From positions 372,001 through 436,000 of the forward strand of contig JALMLS010000065.1 in assembly GCA_038496445.1 (NCBI GenBank): a stretch of DNA of 64,000 bases, written 5' to 3'. This DNA is from Trichosphaerium sp. ATCC 40318. Taxonomy: Eukaryota; Discosea; Flabellinia; Trichosidae. Positions 39,743-51,187 of the stretch are shown here, one piece after another. The stretch's first letter is position 1, and the number at the start of each line of letters is the position of its first letter. A model generated the notes under the pieces. It was not told the origin of the DNA. It saw nothing but the letters and a program-made list of their open reading frames with translations, and ran no database searches. The position numbers and the translations under genes are program-made.

Positions 39743-40660
39743 ATGACATCCGCAACAGTTAACTGGTATAAAGAAGAAATCGCCAAGCGCGATCTAACAG
39801 CTATTGTTTTTTACAGAGGTGATTGGTACGCGTTTTACTATCGTATACCTAAACTCTTTTCTAACACTCTTTCTCAGGTGTCCGTTCTGTCAAGCGTAAG
39901 TTACATCATTTTTTAGTGCAACTGTTGTTCTTATGATGATTTCTTCTAAACTGATGATTTAGTTACTTGTCGGACTTAAATGCTAAAGTCTTGCCTCAAC
40001 TGAAAGCTAAAGGTATTGTATCCCTCATATTTCAACGTATCTTATGCCTTTTATAGGTGGTGAACTATTCGGTGTGACAGCTCAAGACCAAGCTGCTGCA
40101 ACTAAGCTGCAAAATACACTCGGTTTGGATTTCAAAATCTTTGGTGCTCCTTCAAATGAGCTCGCTAAAGGTTTGAGTTTTTAATCAGTGGCCCAACGGA
40201 CTAACATTATATAGAACTTGGCGTTGCTCTCAGTGAACATGCTGGGTACGAAGGTCTCATGGCTCAACCTGCTCTATTTTTTGTACGTCGTTGGTTTTGT
40301 ACAAACCGGTTTTTTTTTCTGTTTTTCCGACAACTGACTTTGTATGTAGGTTGATAAACAAGGCAAGTTTTTGTACAAGTGGATTATTGTACCTGGTCAA
40401 ATGAACTTTGGTGGTGCTATGGATCGTCCAATCCCTGAATTGGTATGTTTTAACTAAAGAAAGATAGTTGGACATCATTTTCTTGCACCAAACAGCATTA
40501 AAAATTGTGATAGGTGTGGAAAGTTGTCGAGGCAAGACTTGCTGGAAAGGAAGTAGCTGATGATAAGATTCGTGGTATCGACATTGAGTGGGTAAAGGAT
40601 AACTACACACCACAACATAAGATGATCATGGACTACCTCGCTAGCCAGAAGAAGAAGTAA
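39743..40660 (+). CDS. Peroxiredoxin-like AhpC/TSA family protein, CPFC active site
   Basis: Thioredoxin-fold protein. MTSATVNWYKEEIAKRDLTA, then VFYRGDW|CPFCQA|YLSDLNAKVLPQLK, GGELFGVTAQDQAAATKLQN, FKIFGAPSNELAKELGVALS, QPALFFVDKQGKFLYKWIIV and the C-terminal DYLASQKKK. The C-P-F-C motif follows the first beta strand as in AhpC/TSA-type peroxiredoxin-like enzymes (PRXL2 relatives), so a thiol-dependent peroxide or disulphide reductase role is expected. The active-site motif is encoded by an 18-nt microexon, 39878-39895. Seven exons. No signal peptide, so cytosolic. The stop TAA is at 40658-40660, and a TGTAAATAAACA 3' element lies 57 bp further. Confidence 0.9.
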
Positions 40661-40717
40661 ATAGAAACAATTTCTATTCTCCAACAAGCTCCAACAACCT
40701 CCAACACGCATGTATTT

Positions 40718-40729
40718 TGTAAATAAACA
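40718..40729 (+). terminator. TGTAAATAAACA 3'-end element
   Basis: Combines a UGUAAAUA Puf-like site with an AAUAAA polyadenylation hexamer. The identical 12-mer lies downstream of another gene at 61628-61639. Confidence 0.55.
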
Positions 40730-41416
40730 TCCTCATCGAACAGTTTGGCAAGCTATTCTTGTATTTTATATTTTTCTCTTTCAAACGTTATTGGAAACTT
40801 TGTGTTCGTTTTACATTAATTCTTGACCTTTTTAAAAAGAAGTACGGAGGAAAAGTTCCATTTTTTACGGGCAAGCTTTGCGGCACTTTGAATAATTTCA
40901 GTTAATTTTGGTAATCGGAAATATCGCGTTTTTTTCGTGCCCGCAATTAACTACCAAACGTTCTTTGACCTTATAATTACTTTAAACACTTCACAAAATC
41001 AATTATAACCTCATTAGATGGAAATAAGGAAGTTGCGGCAAATTGGAAAGCGGAATTTTCACAATAATTGCTTGTTGTTAATTAGTACACATTTTATACA
41101 CACGTATCAGTCAACACGTGCAAGGCACTGTATTTTCACGACTAAACGGGTAAAACTACAAAAACAAACTGCAAAAAAACTGAGCATCCCGCAATTTTTG
41201 CGGGTAGGAGAAAATCGGGTTCTAGCTATTTGTAAGAACGCTATTGGCGTATAATTGCCTCATGTAGGCGTTTGTGTTGACCATTTCGGACAATATAGTC
41301 AAGCAAGTAAATCAAAGGATCCATGACGTTGCTTATAGTATAAATACGCGATTTCGATCGCAGTTTACAAAATTAACTTTAACTTAAATCCGAAATACTC
41401 AGTGGCCGATACTTTC

Positions 41417-41432
41417 TTTAAGTTAACTTAAA
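41417..41432. promoter_or_regulatory. 16-bp palindrome upstream of homeobox gene
   Basis: TTTAAGTTAACTTAAA is a perfect palindrome 37 bp before the homeobox start codon, with a related TTAACTTTAACTTAAA about 40 bp further upstream. A dimeric regulator site is plausible. Confidence 0.5.
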
Positions 41433-41468
41433 ATCAATTCAACTAAGTTTCCACTACCTATACACCTT

Positions 41469-42178
41469 ATGGAACTATCAAAGATACTATCACCTATACC
41501 ACAGAGTGTTCAACGTACAGCACAACAGTATAACTTCTTCGCTAGGAATACTAGTCCTTTCAAAAGGTAATTATTCGCAAAACAGCTTTAGTGATTGCAT
41601 GCACCATTTTTTTTTTATTTTCGTGACAACTCACTAAGAAAAACTCTACAAGTTTTTTTTTTCGAGCGAGTGTTTTTTTTTTCTTAATTCTTCCTTCTTC
41701 TTCTCTGTCGATACTCTGTCGTTTACCTTTTATTAGCTTGAATAAAAATGGTGGACGTATATCGCCTATAAACTCGCTAGGATCAAGTCTATACGCAAAG
41801 CAACCAAGAAAAAGGCGAGCATTCTCTTGCTACGAAAGAAGAGTACTAGAGGAGTTTTATACAGTTCAACAAGTCCCTAACGCTGATGACAAAGCAACAC
41901 TCGGCACTAAGCTTGGTATTGAACCCTCACGTGTTCGTATTTGGTTTCAAAACAGAAGAGCAAGAAATAAGAAAAAAATAAAGGAAAAAGAAGCTGCTAT
42001 TAAGCGACAAGCAATACAAGACTATATGCATAAGAAACAGATTAAAACACAAAGAAAACCAATATTAAAACCTATATGGAGGTTCTCGCCAGGTATTAAG
42101 AATAAAGGCCGCAACCAGATCTTTATTGCTACCTTGACAAAAGCGTTGCACTCACATCAGAAGAGAAATACTTACTGA
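41469..42178 (+). CDS. Homeodomain transcription factor
   Basis: Two exons (41469 to about 41567, then about 41737-42178) joined by an intron starting GTAATTATTC and ending TTTTATTAG. About 180 residues. The homeodomain runs from KRRAFSCYERRVLEEFYTVQ through NADDKATLGTKLGIEPSRVR to IWFQNRRARNKKK, with the diagnostic WFQNRRAR of helix 3 (Trp48, Phe49, Asn51, Arg53). It has normal 60-residue spacing, so it is not a TALE type. Basic Lys/Arg-rich flanks on both sides are likely nuclear localisation signals. The N-terminus is Ser/Pro-rich with SP sites. It binds DNA as a nuclear regulator; targets unknown. Palindromic TTAACTT sites in its own promoter hint at regulation by a dimeric factor. Confidence 0.93.
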
Positions 42179-42953
42179 AACTCAATTTTTTAATATCGAA
42201 TCACTTCCTGGAAGTTTAAAGAAGTACTCTGTGCAGTACTCTTTACCTTATGCGAGAAGACGAATTCGTACCACTTAACACACGTTGTAAAATAGTTATG
42301 AATACCGTTACGATACCATGTAATTATAGAAAAAAACAAAACTCGATAAGTATATAAATAAAAAGTCCAGACAGTTTTTATCCTCAAATTATGTTTCTCC
42401 GCTTAATATATTACTTCGAGATTTGTATTCCACTAGTTTTTTATACTAACGAGCTTTTTACCAGTCACTACTGCTTTGATATGAGCTAAGGTTTGTAAAA
42501 TAACATTAGAGTGCGACGTAGAATGTAAACTCTTGTTTCTTTCACAACAGCCAAGCAAAAAGGTGCCGTGTACACTTACGTGAGCGTTGGTGATATCTCT
42601 ATTTACGGCACAGTATACAAATACTAAGCGGTGTAAACCCAAATATGTAGAATTTTGTCAAAAATTCAGCACTATATTATGCATAGGAACTATTTAGAAA
42701 GCCCCTTTTAGCTGGGGTCGGGAGGCAGAGCCTAGCGGCTATTGAGAGGCATGACCCAGTTGTCTCCCTTTGTGGCGAACAGTTCGATATCACTTTGACT
42801 TTTTTTTTGACCCGTGTTAAGCAGCAACACACATAAATGAAGTAATAACTTACTTTTAACCTAGACTACCTGTGAACCAAAACCAAATTTCTATGCCACG
42901 TATAAGTAACTGTATTTACTGTCAATTGTAACTACATGTGCCACAGTGTAATT
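42179..42953. other. Intergenic with GC-richer patch
   Basis: No supported gene. 42700-42780 is distinctly GC-richer than its surroundings and could be a small RNA or decayed element. Confidence 0.4.
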
Positions 42954-44370
42954 CTACGATGGCTTCCGCTTTGACATTTTCACGTTCACACCTTTCAATT
43001 CTGTAATAACTTTGTCTGATATTGAAGTGCAGCTAAGATCAAGTGTATGTACACCTGTAAGTGCTTTTACACCCTCATCTGTTACATTGGGACAATGAGC
43101 AAGGGAAATAGTGTGCACATCTTTAAGTGCTTTGATACCTTCATCTGATACTGAAGTACCTCCAAGATCAATTTTATGTACACCTTTTAGTGCCTTGATA
43201 CCCTCATCTGTCACATTTCTACAATCACAAAGACTGATAGTATGGACATTGGCGAGATATTTGAGGCATACATCTGTCACTGAAGTATCGCTCATGTCGA
43301 TAGTGTGGACATTTTTAAGTGCCTTAACTCCTTCATCTGTAAAGTCTTCACAACCTACAATACCAATATCATGGACATCTCTGAGAGCTTTGAGACTCTT
43401 ATCTGTGATGGAGGTGTAGCCAAGTTCAATTTTATGTACACCCTTGAGTGCTGTTATGCCTTCATCTGTCACGCTATCACAACCAATAAGGGCAATTTTA
43501 TGTACACCTTTCAATGCTTTGAGACCTTCGTCTGTCACAGAAGTGAATGAAAGACGAATGGTGTGAACACCTTTCAATGCTTTGATGCCTTCATCACTAA
43601 TTCCAGCACAAAAAGACAGATTAATGTCACAAACTCCAGCAAGTGATTTAATACCTTCATCAGTCACTTTTTTACAACTACGGAGGTCAATGGTATGTAC
43701 TCCAGCAAGTGCTTCAAGGTCATGATCATTGATTATACTCCCATAAGGCACTATGATCTTACGACATCCAACCAACATTGAATGTAATGTATTTTGTGTC
43801 ATACCACGTCGTAATCCAATTGAAGTATTGTTCATAACACCCTTGTACTGTTGTATCTTTAATATATCTTGAACACTGTGTAAATAAGCGTACTGATAAC
43901 CAACAACATCATGAATGATATCAGCCATCAAACAACAAGTTTGAGCAATACTGAATCTATCTGGTACATATGAAATGATACTCGAAATAATCTCTGGTGG
44001 AAAGTCAAGAATATGAGCTTCTTTCTCTGTCACCACGTGATTATTTTTTCTGGTTTAAATTAAGTAAATAAACGGAATAAAATGTGTTGGTAGCTCTTCA
44101 GACGTACTTCTTTGTTTGTTTGTGTTTTGGTAAAATAACGCCCTCAGAATGCTTTGTGCGTTGATCTTGTATGTTTATGTCGCTATTTGCATGTTTAAAC
44201 AGAACATGATCCAATTGTTGTACTAAACGCGTATTTGATGCATTTAAAACCTTATCGAGCTGTTTTATTAATATCTCGTGATTATTCGCTGTAATTGTAT
44301 TGAAAACCTCTGAATGGTTACTGCGATAATATGTCAGCACTTGATCTATCGAAACGCCCAAAAAACTCAT
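42954..44370 (-). CDS. F-box/LRR protein copy B', intact, two exons
   Basis: Exon 1 (44108-44370) starts MSFLGVSIDQVLTYYRSNHS and codes a helical, Asn/Lys-rich N-terminal region. A 58-nt intron (44050-44107, GTACGT...CCAG) joins it in frame to exon 2 (42954-44049), which has no ATG of its own before the F-box (FPPEIISSIISYVPDRFS). Eleven LRRs follow and strictly alternate after the first two: 22-residue Cys units (e.g. VHKIALIGCDSVTDEG) and 21-residue Thr units (VHTIRLSFTSVTDEG). F-box plus LRR suggests a substrate adaptor of an SCF ubiquitin ligase. An E-box lies 60 bp upstream (44425-44430). Frameshifted paralogue B is inverted at 30167-31495. Substrate unknown. Confidence 0.85.
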
Positions 44371-44425
44371 TGTTGTTGCACCGTTGAAACTTGTATTCTT
44401 TCTGAAAGAGTTTTACCAGGCAAAC
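42954..44425 (-). repeat. Inverted duplication arm B' (partner 30105-31495)
   Basis: Contains the intact F-box/LRR gene and its promoter E-box. The other arm carries the frameshifted copy. Similarity extends about 60 bp upstream of the start codon. Confidence 0.85.
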
Positions 44426-44430
44426 ACGTG
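44425..44430. promoter_or_regulatory. E-box in B' promoter
   Basis: Reads ATATCACGTG on the minus strand, the same extended core as in the A' promoter. Degenerated to TATCACGAG in pseudogene B. Confidence 0.5.
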
Positions 44431-44462
44431 ATATTCACCGCCTAGAAAACTCAAAATTTTAA

Positions 44463-44675
44463 AACGGGGTATCTAAAGAGGAAGAGAAGTATTGTCAGAA
44501 TGAAATACCAAACTTCGTAAATGATGATGGAGTATCGTTTTGTGGTGTATACCAAGCTGATGGTATTGTACCTGCGACAATATATCAGGATCTCAGACGG
44601 GGTGAGAAAACTGATGAATCCAAAAAGAGTAATCGTTTCTCAATACAGCAATCAATGTGGTCCATACCTGCATGA
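44463..44675 (+). other. Open 70-codon fragment without start, possible gene remnant
   Basis: Open from just after a stop at 44460-44462 to TGA 44673-44675. The translation (KEEEKYCQNEIPNFVNDDGV, then FCGVYQADGIVPATIYQDLR and RFSIQQSMWSIPA) has protein-like composition but no ATG near its beginning. It could be the last exon of a truncated gene at the duplication edge. Family not recognised. Confidence 0.35.
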
Positions 44676-44687
44676 TAACTCTTTTTT

Positions 44688-47600
44688 TTAGTTGTCACTA
44701 TCAGTTACAATAAATGGTTGTACAGAAAATGATAAATGATCATGTAGCTCAGCTTTATGTCCATCATCATACTCAACAATAAGTTTAGAACCAACATTTT
44801 GACGACTTATTGTGATACTAGCAAACACAGTAAACAAGCAATAGATGAAATGAAGAAAACAATAAGAATGATTACACAATAACATACTTTTTAGTGTCAT
44901 AGGAAATATCGAGAATGTTGTCAAGGTAGTGGAGCTACAACCCTTGTTAGAACAATAACAAAAAAAAGTTTGGTAAATCGTACACCACGTAAAGTTACTA
45001 CAGTCACCTGACCTGGTGGTAGTATAGGATTCATAGAAAAGTTTGTTGGATTCAAATCAAATCCTGCATAACCAAATACAATGTTCTGTAGGAACCCTCC
45101 TTTGTAGGTTGTTAAAAAGTTGGAATAAAAGAAGAATACAAAGCCAAAGTATGAATACCTGCGCCAGTAATAAAGTGGTAGTTTCCTCCTACTATGCGTT
45201 CTTGCCACACATTAAAAGGTGGTTTGATATGCTATAATACATAAGTGCGAGCTTCAGTCCAACAAACATATAAAAGAAAAAAGAAGAAGCTCTATCACTA
45301 ACCGGAAAGCTCAAGTCATAGAACTGTAATGCTTCCTTGTATAATCCAAGTCTTAAGTTTGCAATAGAATACGTTGCGTCTCCTGTAAACATACCATTCT
45401 AAAATTAATAAGAGCGAATTGTCAACAGAGAATGGAACGTGCATTTTGGGTAACATTTTGGTAGTACTTGATATCATTAGTTGCTACCTCCTTTGTCATT
45501 TGGTATCTCAATGGATATTGAAGCAAAACAACATCAGCTATTATAAAACCATAAACTCACTGCAATTAATGTATCGCAATAATATGGTACCTTGGTTAAT
45601 GGTGTGTCCGTTGTAGCCATCGTATTGAAGATGAATTTGGTTTTTTGAATCAAAAGGTATTTTAACATTTTTGGCAACAATTAGCCATTGAGGATTTTCT
45701 TGTTTCCCTAATATCTTAGCTGCATATGAAGCGAACTCAAGAGATCTTGAGGCAACCACATTTGTGTAAATTGAGTTATTAACATGTGTTGAAGACTCAT
45801 CTTTTCTTAAAAGTTAGCTTGAAAACAAGTTTAGACTGAAGACAACTTGACTTCGTACCAGGACATTGAACGTCATTGATATTATAAACACCGTCTTTTA
45901 ATATAGCACGTGAATTCCAAAACTCGGCTATTTGGTATAAAACAGGCCATGCTGTAGTCCTGAGCCATGTTAAGTCTTTTGTAGCGTAGTAATATTGAAT
46001 AAATGCAAACGCTATGTCTCCTATTCTTAAACTGTTACTATCTTCGTCCACACTCTTGTACTAGCCTGTAATATGTATCTCTTCTATTCCTTCAATGTTT
46101 ATTGGAGCGCAGCATGTACATTCATAGCCTGTGAAGGCACTCTCCCTTTGTTTTTGTTTTAGTAAAATTTTCTTTTTGTAAGAAAAAAAGAAGAATAAAC
46201 GTTTACCATGGAAAAGATGCGCCTTTGTGTCCTGACCATAATGCTTTTTTCATAGCTTCTTCTAATCTTAAGAATCTATACTCAAGCATGCTTTTTGCTA
46301 TATCTGGAAAAAACAACAGTAATGTAGGGTACATCCCTAGAAAACATAAGCTAAAAAAAATATGGAGTTTCGAAATTAGAAGATTATTGGTGTTGCTCAC
46401 TTACATGTTTCGCTATCCCAGAAAGTATGCCCATGGTACGCATTATTTGCTATTCCTCCAGGAGAAGTTGAGTATGGCCAGTCAGGGCGCATGTTACTTA
46501 CGATATCATACAAACTACGTAAAGTGTTTAAGGCTATATAGTAGAGAAAAAAAACCCTCCACTCGTACCTGCTATTAATAGCTGCAGCAAGAGTTAAGTT
46601 TCCTTCAATATCAATGCCTCGAGACCACACAATCTTCATTGTTTCTATATGCCTAAAAAGGTTATTAATCTCCATTGAATTGATTGAAACGTGGACATAC
46701 TCTTTCTGTAGGATAGTTCTTTTTGACCAAAGTTCTGCATATAACTTTCGACAATCGTCCTCAGGTTGTTTACTATCCAACGTGGAATAGTATACAGCAA
46801 TAAAATAAAATGTAGTGGTAGACATTTTGTCTATTTGTATCGTAGAAGGAACTGTTGTAGAAACAGAAGCAACGGTTGTTAGATGAGAATCCTAGTGTAA
46901 CTTATTAATATCACAAAATACTTTGATGAAGCCTAACCTTTGTTTCTGGGACTTTTGTTGTTCCAACCCATATCACAGTGTCTTCCTATTAACATCATTA
47001 TACGATATCTAACCCTTACACATATTGCACACGCACAGATTTCTTTGATGAGAAGGTGAAATCTGATGTAAAGTCTTGTGTTAAATTCAAAGCCAGAATC
47101 ATAGTATTCGTGCTATTATTAATAACCTAAACCCCTCAGCTTTTTCGTTCTGATGGATATCACCTGACCTCTATCTCAGCAACAATAGCGTTTCTATATC
47201 GCCTATGAGCATACCATCGCTGTTCGATATGGTAGAGATCAGAGTGCATTCTACGGTAGAAGATTCCACGCTCTAGATCTAAAGCACTTCCTTCTGACAC
47301 CAAATCATTTTGTATTTCAATTGAAAAAGGCGCTGGAATATCAGCACGATGGGATAATCCGGTTACAGAGTTATTTGCACCATTAAATACGCCTGCCAAG
47401 TGAAGGGTGCCTTACGCAAAGATTCGCTTGTAAAAAAAAGCGAAATTCAAAAACTTTTCGTTGTACCTGTCGTAACCACGTGCCCGATGTAGCCATTAGA
47501 TGTTATTGGCATAAGATGCCTGTCTAACGGTTCTTTCAATCCGTATAGCATTTTACCAGCGTTAACCCTTTCCAACCAATCCCTTGGAATAGCTGTAACA

Positions 47601-47701
47601 AATTCTATTCTAGTATTACGGAATAAACTGAAAATGTGGTTAAATTATAACGCACGTGTATACACTAAAAGCAAAAAAACTACTACACTGACTTGTTTCA
47701 T
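44688..47701 (-). CDS. Secreted GH65 glucosidase (PGGHG/ATHL1-like)
   Basis: Start at 47699-47701 gives signal peptide MKQVSVVVFLLLVYT, completed across a 58-nt intron to QFVTAIPRDWLERVN. About 18 exons follow. Landmarks: NGYIGHVVTTGTLHLAGVFN, IVWSRGIDIEGNLTLAAAIN, AYHGHTFWDSETWMYPTLLL, FPWESAFTGYECTC, the general-acid region IEEIHITGDIAFAFIQYYYA, LHYDGYNGHT-like region near 45590, MFTGDATYSIANLRLGLYKE and a C-terminal beta domain ending TDSDN. This is glycoside hydrolase family 65, closest in pattern to protein-glucosylgalactosylhydroxylysine glucosidase/acid-trehalase-like enzymes; the exact substrate cannot be told. An intron at 46021-46065 appears to use a GC donor. Stop TAA 44688-44690. 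Product extracellular or lysosomal. Confidence 0.9.
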
Positions 47702-48017
47702 GTTTGAACAAAAAGGGTGGCGTGGCAGGAACTTACCAGGATAACAAGAAGAGTCAAATATTGTCAAGTTTCGTTCTTTCGAAGAAGGTCATATAGACAT
47801 TATTGTTTGCTAACTTAACCATTGTCAACATATTACAAATACAGGTGTACTTGGTTGTGCAAATAAAGGAGTACAAATGGAGAGAAAATACTTAAGACTT
47901 TGTTTGTAATAATTATGGACAAGTGAATTTAGTTGTTGTGTAAAATGTACACAATTGTCTACCAAAAATACTTACATAATGTCAACTGTCGTCCTGCCAT
48001 GGACAATCTAGTTGACT
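47702..48017. other. Intergenic, GH65 promoter
   Basis: Spacer upstream of the GH65 start and downstream of the KCTD gene. No gene recognised. Confidence 0.45.
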
Positions 48018-48642
48018 TCATACTAGTCCTGGGGTTCGCCTTGCACGCTTCTTTAAAGGGCTAAACCTAATTGTCCCACATAAGTTAAAAAAAAAAAGTT
48101 CTTTCTGCTTACTTAAGACTGGATCTACTTGCTCGACGTTTCTTTGGGGCTACCACACCCAAGTACTCAATAAGCGCACCAAAATCGCTGTCTGTGCGCT
48201 TGTGTGCTGTTACTGTTGATAAATCAAGGCAACCCTTCAATGAAGAAGCACGTAGAGAGCCTATCTAACGGTTAAAACTAACGAAACAGTTTTTTTGCAA
48301 AGACTCACTTAGAATTACACTGAAATGCTTCGGGTCCATGTCCAAAAATACACGACCTTGCTTGTCCATTGTCTGTTTGTCTTCCCAACGCCCATTGAAC
48401 ATTATTTCGAGCATAGATCCTTTAATAAAGCATAACGTGCGTCTAGTCGTTGACATCAGTTTCCCGCCAACGTTTAACTCGATAATATCCTCTTCTGCGG
48501 CTTTACCAGCCATAATTAGCTTTTCTTCCTTGAGTTTCTGTTCTGCTTCTTCTACATCTTTCTCGCGCTTCTTTAAGTCCTTTTGTTGTTTCTCTACCGC
48601 TTGAGTGTATGTTTCGTGAAGCTCATCAAGAGAAGATTCCAT
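48018..48642 (-). CDS. KCTD-like BTB/T1 domain protein with coiled coil
   Basis: Residues 1-45 (MESSLDELHETYTQAVEKQQ, then KDLKKREKDVEEAEQKLKEE) form a coiled coil. The BTB/T1 domain then begins IIELNVGGKLMSTTRRTLC, continues GSMLEIMFNGRW and GRVFLDMDPKHFSVIL, the K+-channel tetramerisation signature. After an intron (GTGAGTCTTTG...CCGTTAG) the end reads IGSLRASSLKGCLDLSTVTA and IEYLGVVAPKKRRASRSSLK. A last intron (GTAAGCAG...ACAATTAG) gives FSPLKKRARRTPGLV and stop 48018-48020; if unspliced, translation stops at 48109. KCTD proteins typically bind Cul3 as ubiquitin-ligase adaptors. The basic tail resembles a nuclear localisation signal. Partner unknown. Confidence 0.85.
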
Positions 48643-48909
48643 TTGTAACTGATTTTTGTAAAATTAGGGCTTGTTGGCTTAAAGCCACATGATAATCATC
48701 TCTACGGGTAGAAGTGATGAATCACTATATTTATTATACTGTTCGTGCCGTTACAAACACGTGTTCACCTGAAAGTAATTCCGTGAAACTCGACTAAGGG
48801 GTTGGATACAATTTTGTTTTTTGGTTTTTATTTTACAAGTTTTATTTAAAAAACACTACAGTCTATAGCTACTGTTGATTTAAAAAAAAGAAAGAGAAGT
48901 GTCGCAATT

Positions 48910-50956
48910 CTACCGCTTACTATAATTTACAATGTCCTGGGTTGTAAGCATTTTCACCTATTGATAAAAACATGAGATTAAAAAATTAAAAAAATGTGAT
49001 CTGAATCATACCCTTTTCTTTATTGGTGAGTACTCTGAGGACGGTTCTGAAGCTTTAGGCATATTATTCAATCCTCCAACACCAGCTACAACATCTCCTG
49101 TCTTCATTGCAGCCTCCAATTGAGCCTGGAACAATGTATCGCTGTCCTAGATGAAGGGTTAAACAATTACACAAGCACAAAAAAAGCAATACAAGACATA
49201 CAACGTGATCCTCTTTGCGTTCTCTTCTTAGCAGCAGTGTTGAAGCTTTAGTTGGTCTAGGCTGTATTCTAGGTCGTGAAGTTCTTAATTTTGGCATAAC
49301 ACGCTTAGGCGTTGTGGTCCTTTGTCTCCTTGATTCAACAGGTTTTCGTTGTCTTGTTGGTGTCCTTGTTTTTTCTTTCTGTTGACCTACTCTACTAGTT
49401 GTAGGTCTAGGCTTTTTTGAAGAAACCGAAGGCTTTACTGCTCTAAGAGTAGGCCTGGATGGTTTACGGACCAAGCCCGTGCGCATAGTAGGAGTCTGAG
49501 TGGTACGTTTTCGTATAGCTGTGCGTTGTGTTGATGGACTTGTAGTTGGTCTAGCTTTGAGCTGACGTCTTTTTGTAGTTGGTGTACTAGATGTATTACG
49601 TGGTTTGATTTGTGATACACCTGCTCTTCTTGGTTTCTGAAGGCGGGATGGTCTGTGGTTCGTTTTTTCTTCATCTGCTTCTTGACCAGGGAAAAAAGCG
49701 TCTGTGTGAAGATTTCTTGACAAGTTCAGAGGAATTGTTGATAAAGGTCCACGCTCTTTTGCCAATGCGTTTCTGGCACGTTCAACTGAATCAGTGAGCA
49801 TCATTGCAGGTGACTATTTTCAAGTGTTAGGCTCAGTGTGGCAACAGAAAAAAGAATTAAAAGAATTTGAAAAATATAGCCTTTTAAGTTACGTACAGCA
49901 GACCATTTTGATATCTTTGGTGACGGTGCTGTTAATTTTGAAGGTGTCTTCGATCTTGCTTTATAAATAGGATAAGTACTTGAAATACAAATAGATGTAG
50001 GGTTGTCAAGATTACCAAAATGATGAAATAAGAATAAAATAGGAAAAACAAGGTAAAAAAATCTACTTTCTTACGTCTTGGTTTGGAGCCAGAACTCATC
50101 ACATTAGGCGCTGTATTTTGTAGTTTTCGGCGTTTAACGTTTTTAGAAAATATCTGTTGCAAAGGAGTCTTTGATCCGTCAGTTGTGTTTGCACGTTTGC
50201 TAGTAGGAAGTAAGGAACACAAAAAACTAATATTTCTAGTAAAAAGTTATTACCGTTTACGACTTGGAGTAACTATAGACTCAGTGGCGGGCTTAGGGGC
50301 CACTGGTTGATTCAAAGTGTGATTTGTTTGTACTTTTATCTTGGGAGATGGTTTAGAGTGCTTGCGCGGTGGTGTACGGCTAGCTGAATAAAAGTTAGAT
50401 CCAATAGAGGAATAACACTGAATTGCAGTAATCTGGAAGAGTAGAACTTGGTTGGATCAAAGCAATTGAGTAACGTACGCATTGGCGGTTGCAGAATTTG
50501 TTGAATCCGTTTGTTCTTTAAGGATGGGCTACTGGGTTGTGTCAAAGGTATTTCGCAGTGTAATGTTTGCGTACGGTGTAGTTTGTAGTAATTCAGGTTG
50601 GTCAAACGGCCCATCGGGTAATTCGTCATCAAGTATACTGAATGAGGTCTACAAACGCGTCAGTTCTTTTTTTTTCGCCATTTGACGCGTACAGAATTGG
50701 TCTGGTGCCAATCTATGCCAGGAACACTCTCATTGGATACAATAGACAGCCTGGAGTCTATAACACGCATAAGGGGATGTTTGTAAAACCGTTTACTTTC
50801 GCCCGCCAACAAGATTCAAATACATAATTATTCAAACGTACCATCCTTTTCTAACCCAGGTGACGATGCTAAGAACGAAAATGAATCGTCTTGTGCCTCA
50901 CCACTGCCATCCCACTCAAAAGTATCTAAATCTACAAGATCATTCAACGTGAGCAT
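48910..50956 (-). CDS. SP/TP-rich basic disordered protein, multi-exon
   Basis: Splicing in frame gives an acidic N-terminus (MLTLNDLVDLDTFEWDGSG, then DSFSFLASSPGLEKD), then LSIVSNESVPGIDWHQTNS, ILDDELPDGPFDQPELLQTT, SLKNKRIQQILQPPM, SRTPPRKHSKPSPKIKVQT, TPLQQIFSKNVKRRKLQNTA, RSKTPSKLTAPSPKISKWSA, a long Arg/Lys/Thr/Pro-rich stretch, and a C-terminus SPIKKRVKMLTTQDIVNYSK. About nine exons, stop at 48910-48912. The many S/T-P-x-K/R sites are CDK-type phosphorylation motifs. Composition suggests a nuclear, chromatin or mitotic protein (inference); no domain recognised. The start is chosen because exon phases agree from 50956 onward. Divergent from the P-loop ATPase gene, 231 bp away. Confidence 0.65.
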
Positions 50957-51187
50957 CTGTTGGCGTGAACTTTGCAGCAACGGCTAGTTGCTTTGCGCTT
51001 GTTTGACTTTTATTGAAATTGATCCATTGCGCCTTAAAGACTTGCATAGCACTCAGAACCAACGCCAATAGTATCTGAATACACTTTGGTGTTACTAAAC
51101 CAAAACCAGGTTGAATTCCATTGACAAGTCCAAAAAACAATCATTTACGCCGTAAGTAAGAATAGACGCACGGGTTCTTCTTTAATA

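Larger units (their letters stand above)
40661..41468. other. Intergenic; homeobox gene upstream region
   Basis: Long spacer without supported genes. Near the homeobox gene it contains several TTAACTT/AAGTTAA motifs, including a 16-bp palindrome. Confidence 0.5.

Noticed and set aside
42190-42642. Minus-strand frames downstream of the homeobox gene
   Set aside because: Composition typical of A+T-rich noise; no motif or splice logic.
42700-42780. Possible tRNA or other structured RNA in a GC-rich patch
   Set aside because: No cloverleaf, T-loop GTTCGA or box motifs could be assembled.
47960-48016. Upstream start for GH65 (ATG near 48017)
   Set aside because: That reading gives no signal peptide and a weak splice chain; the 47701 start gives a clear signal peptide in frame.
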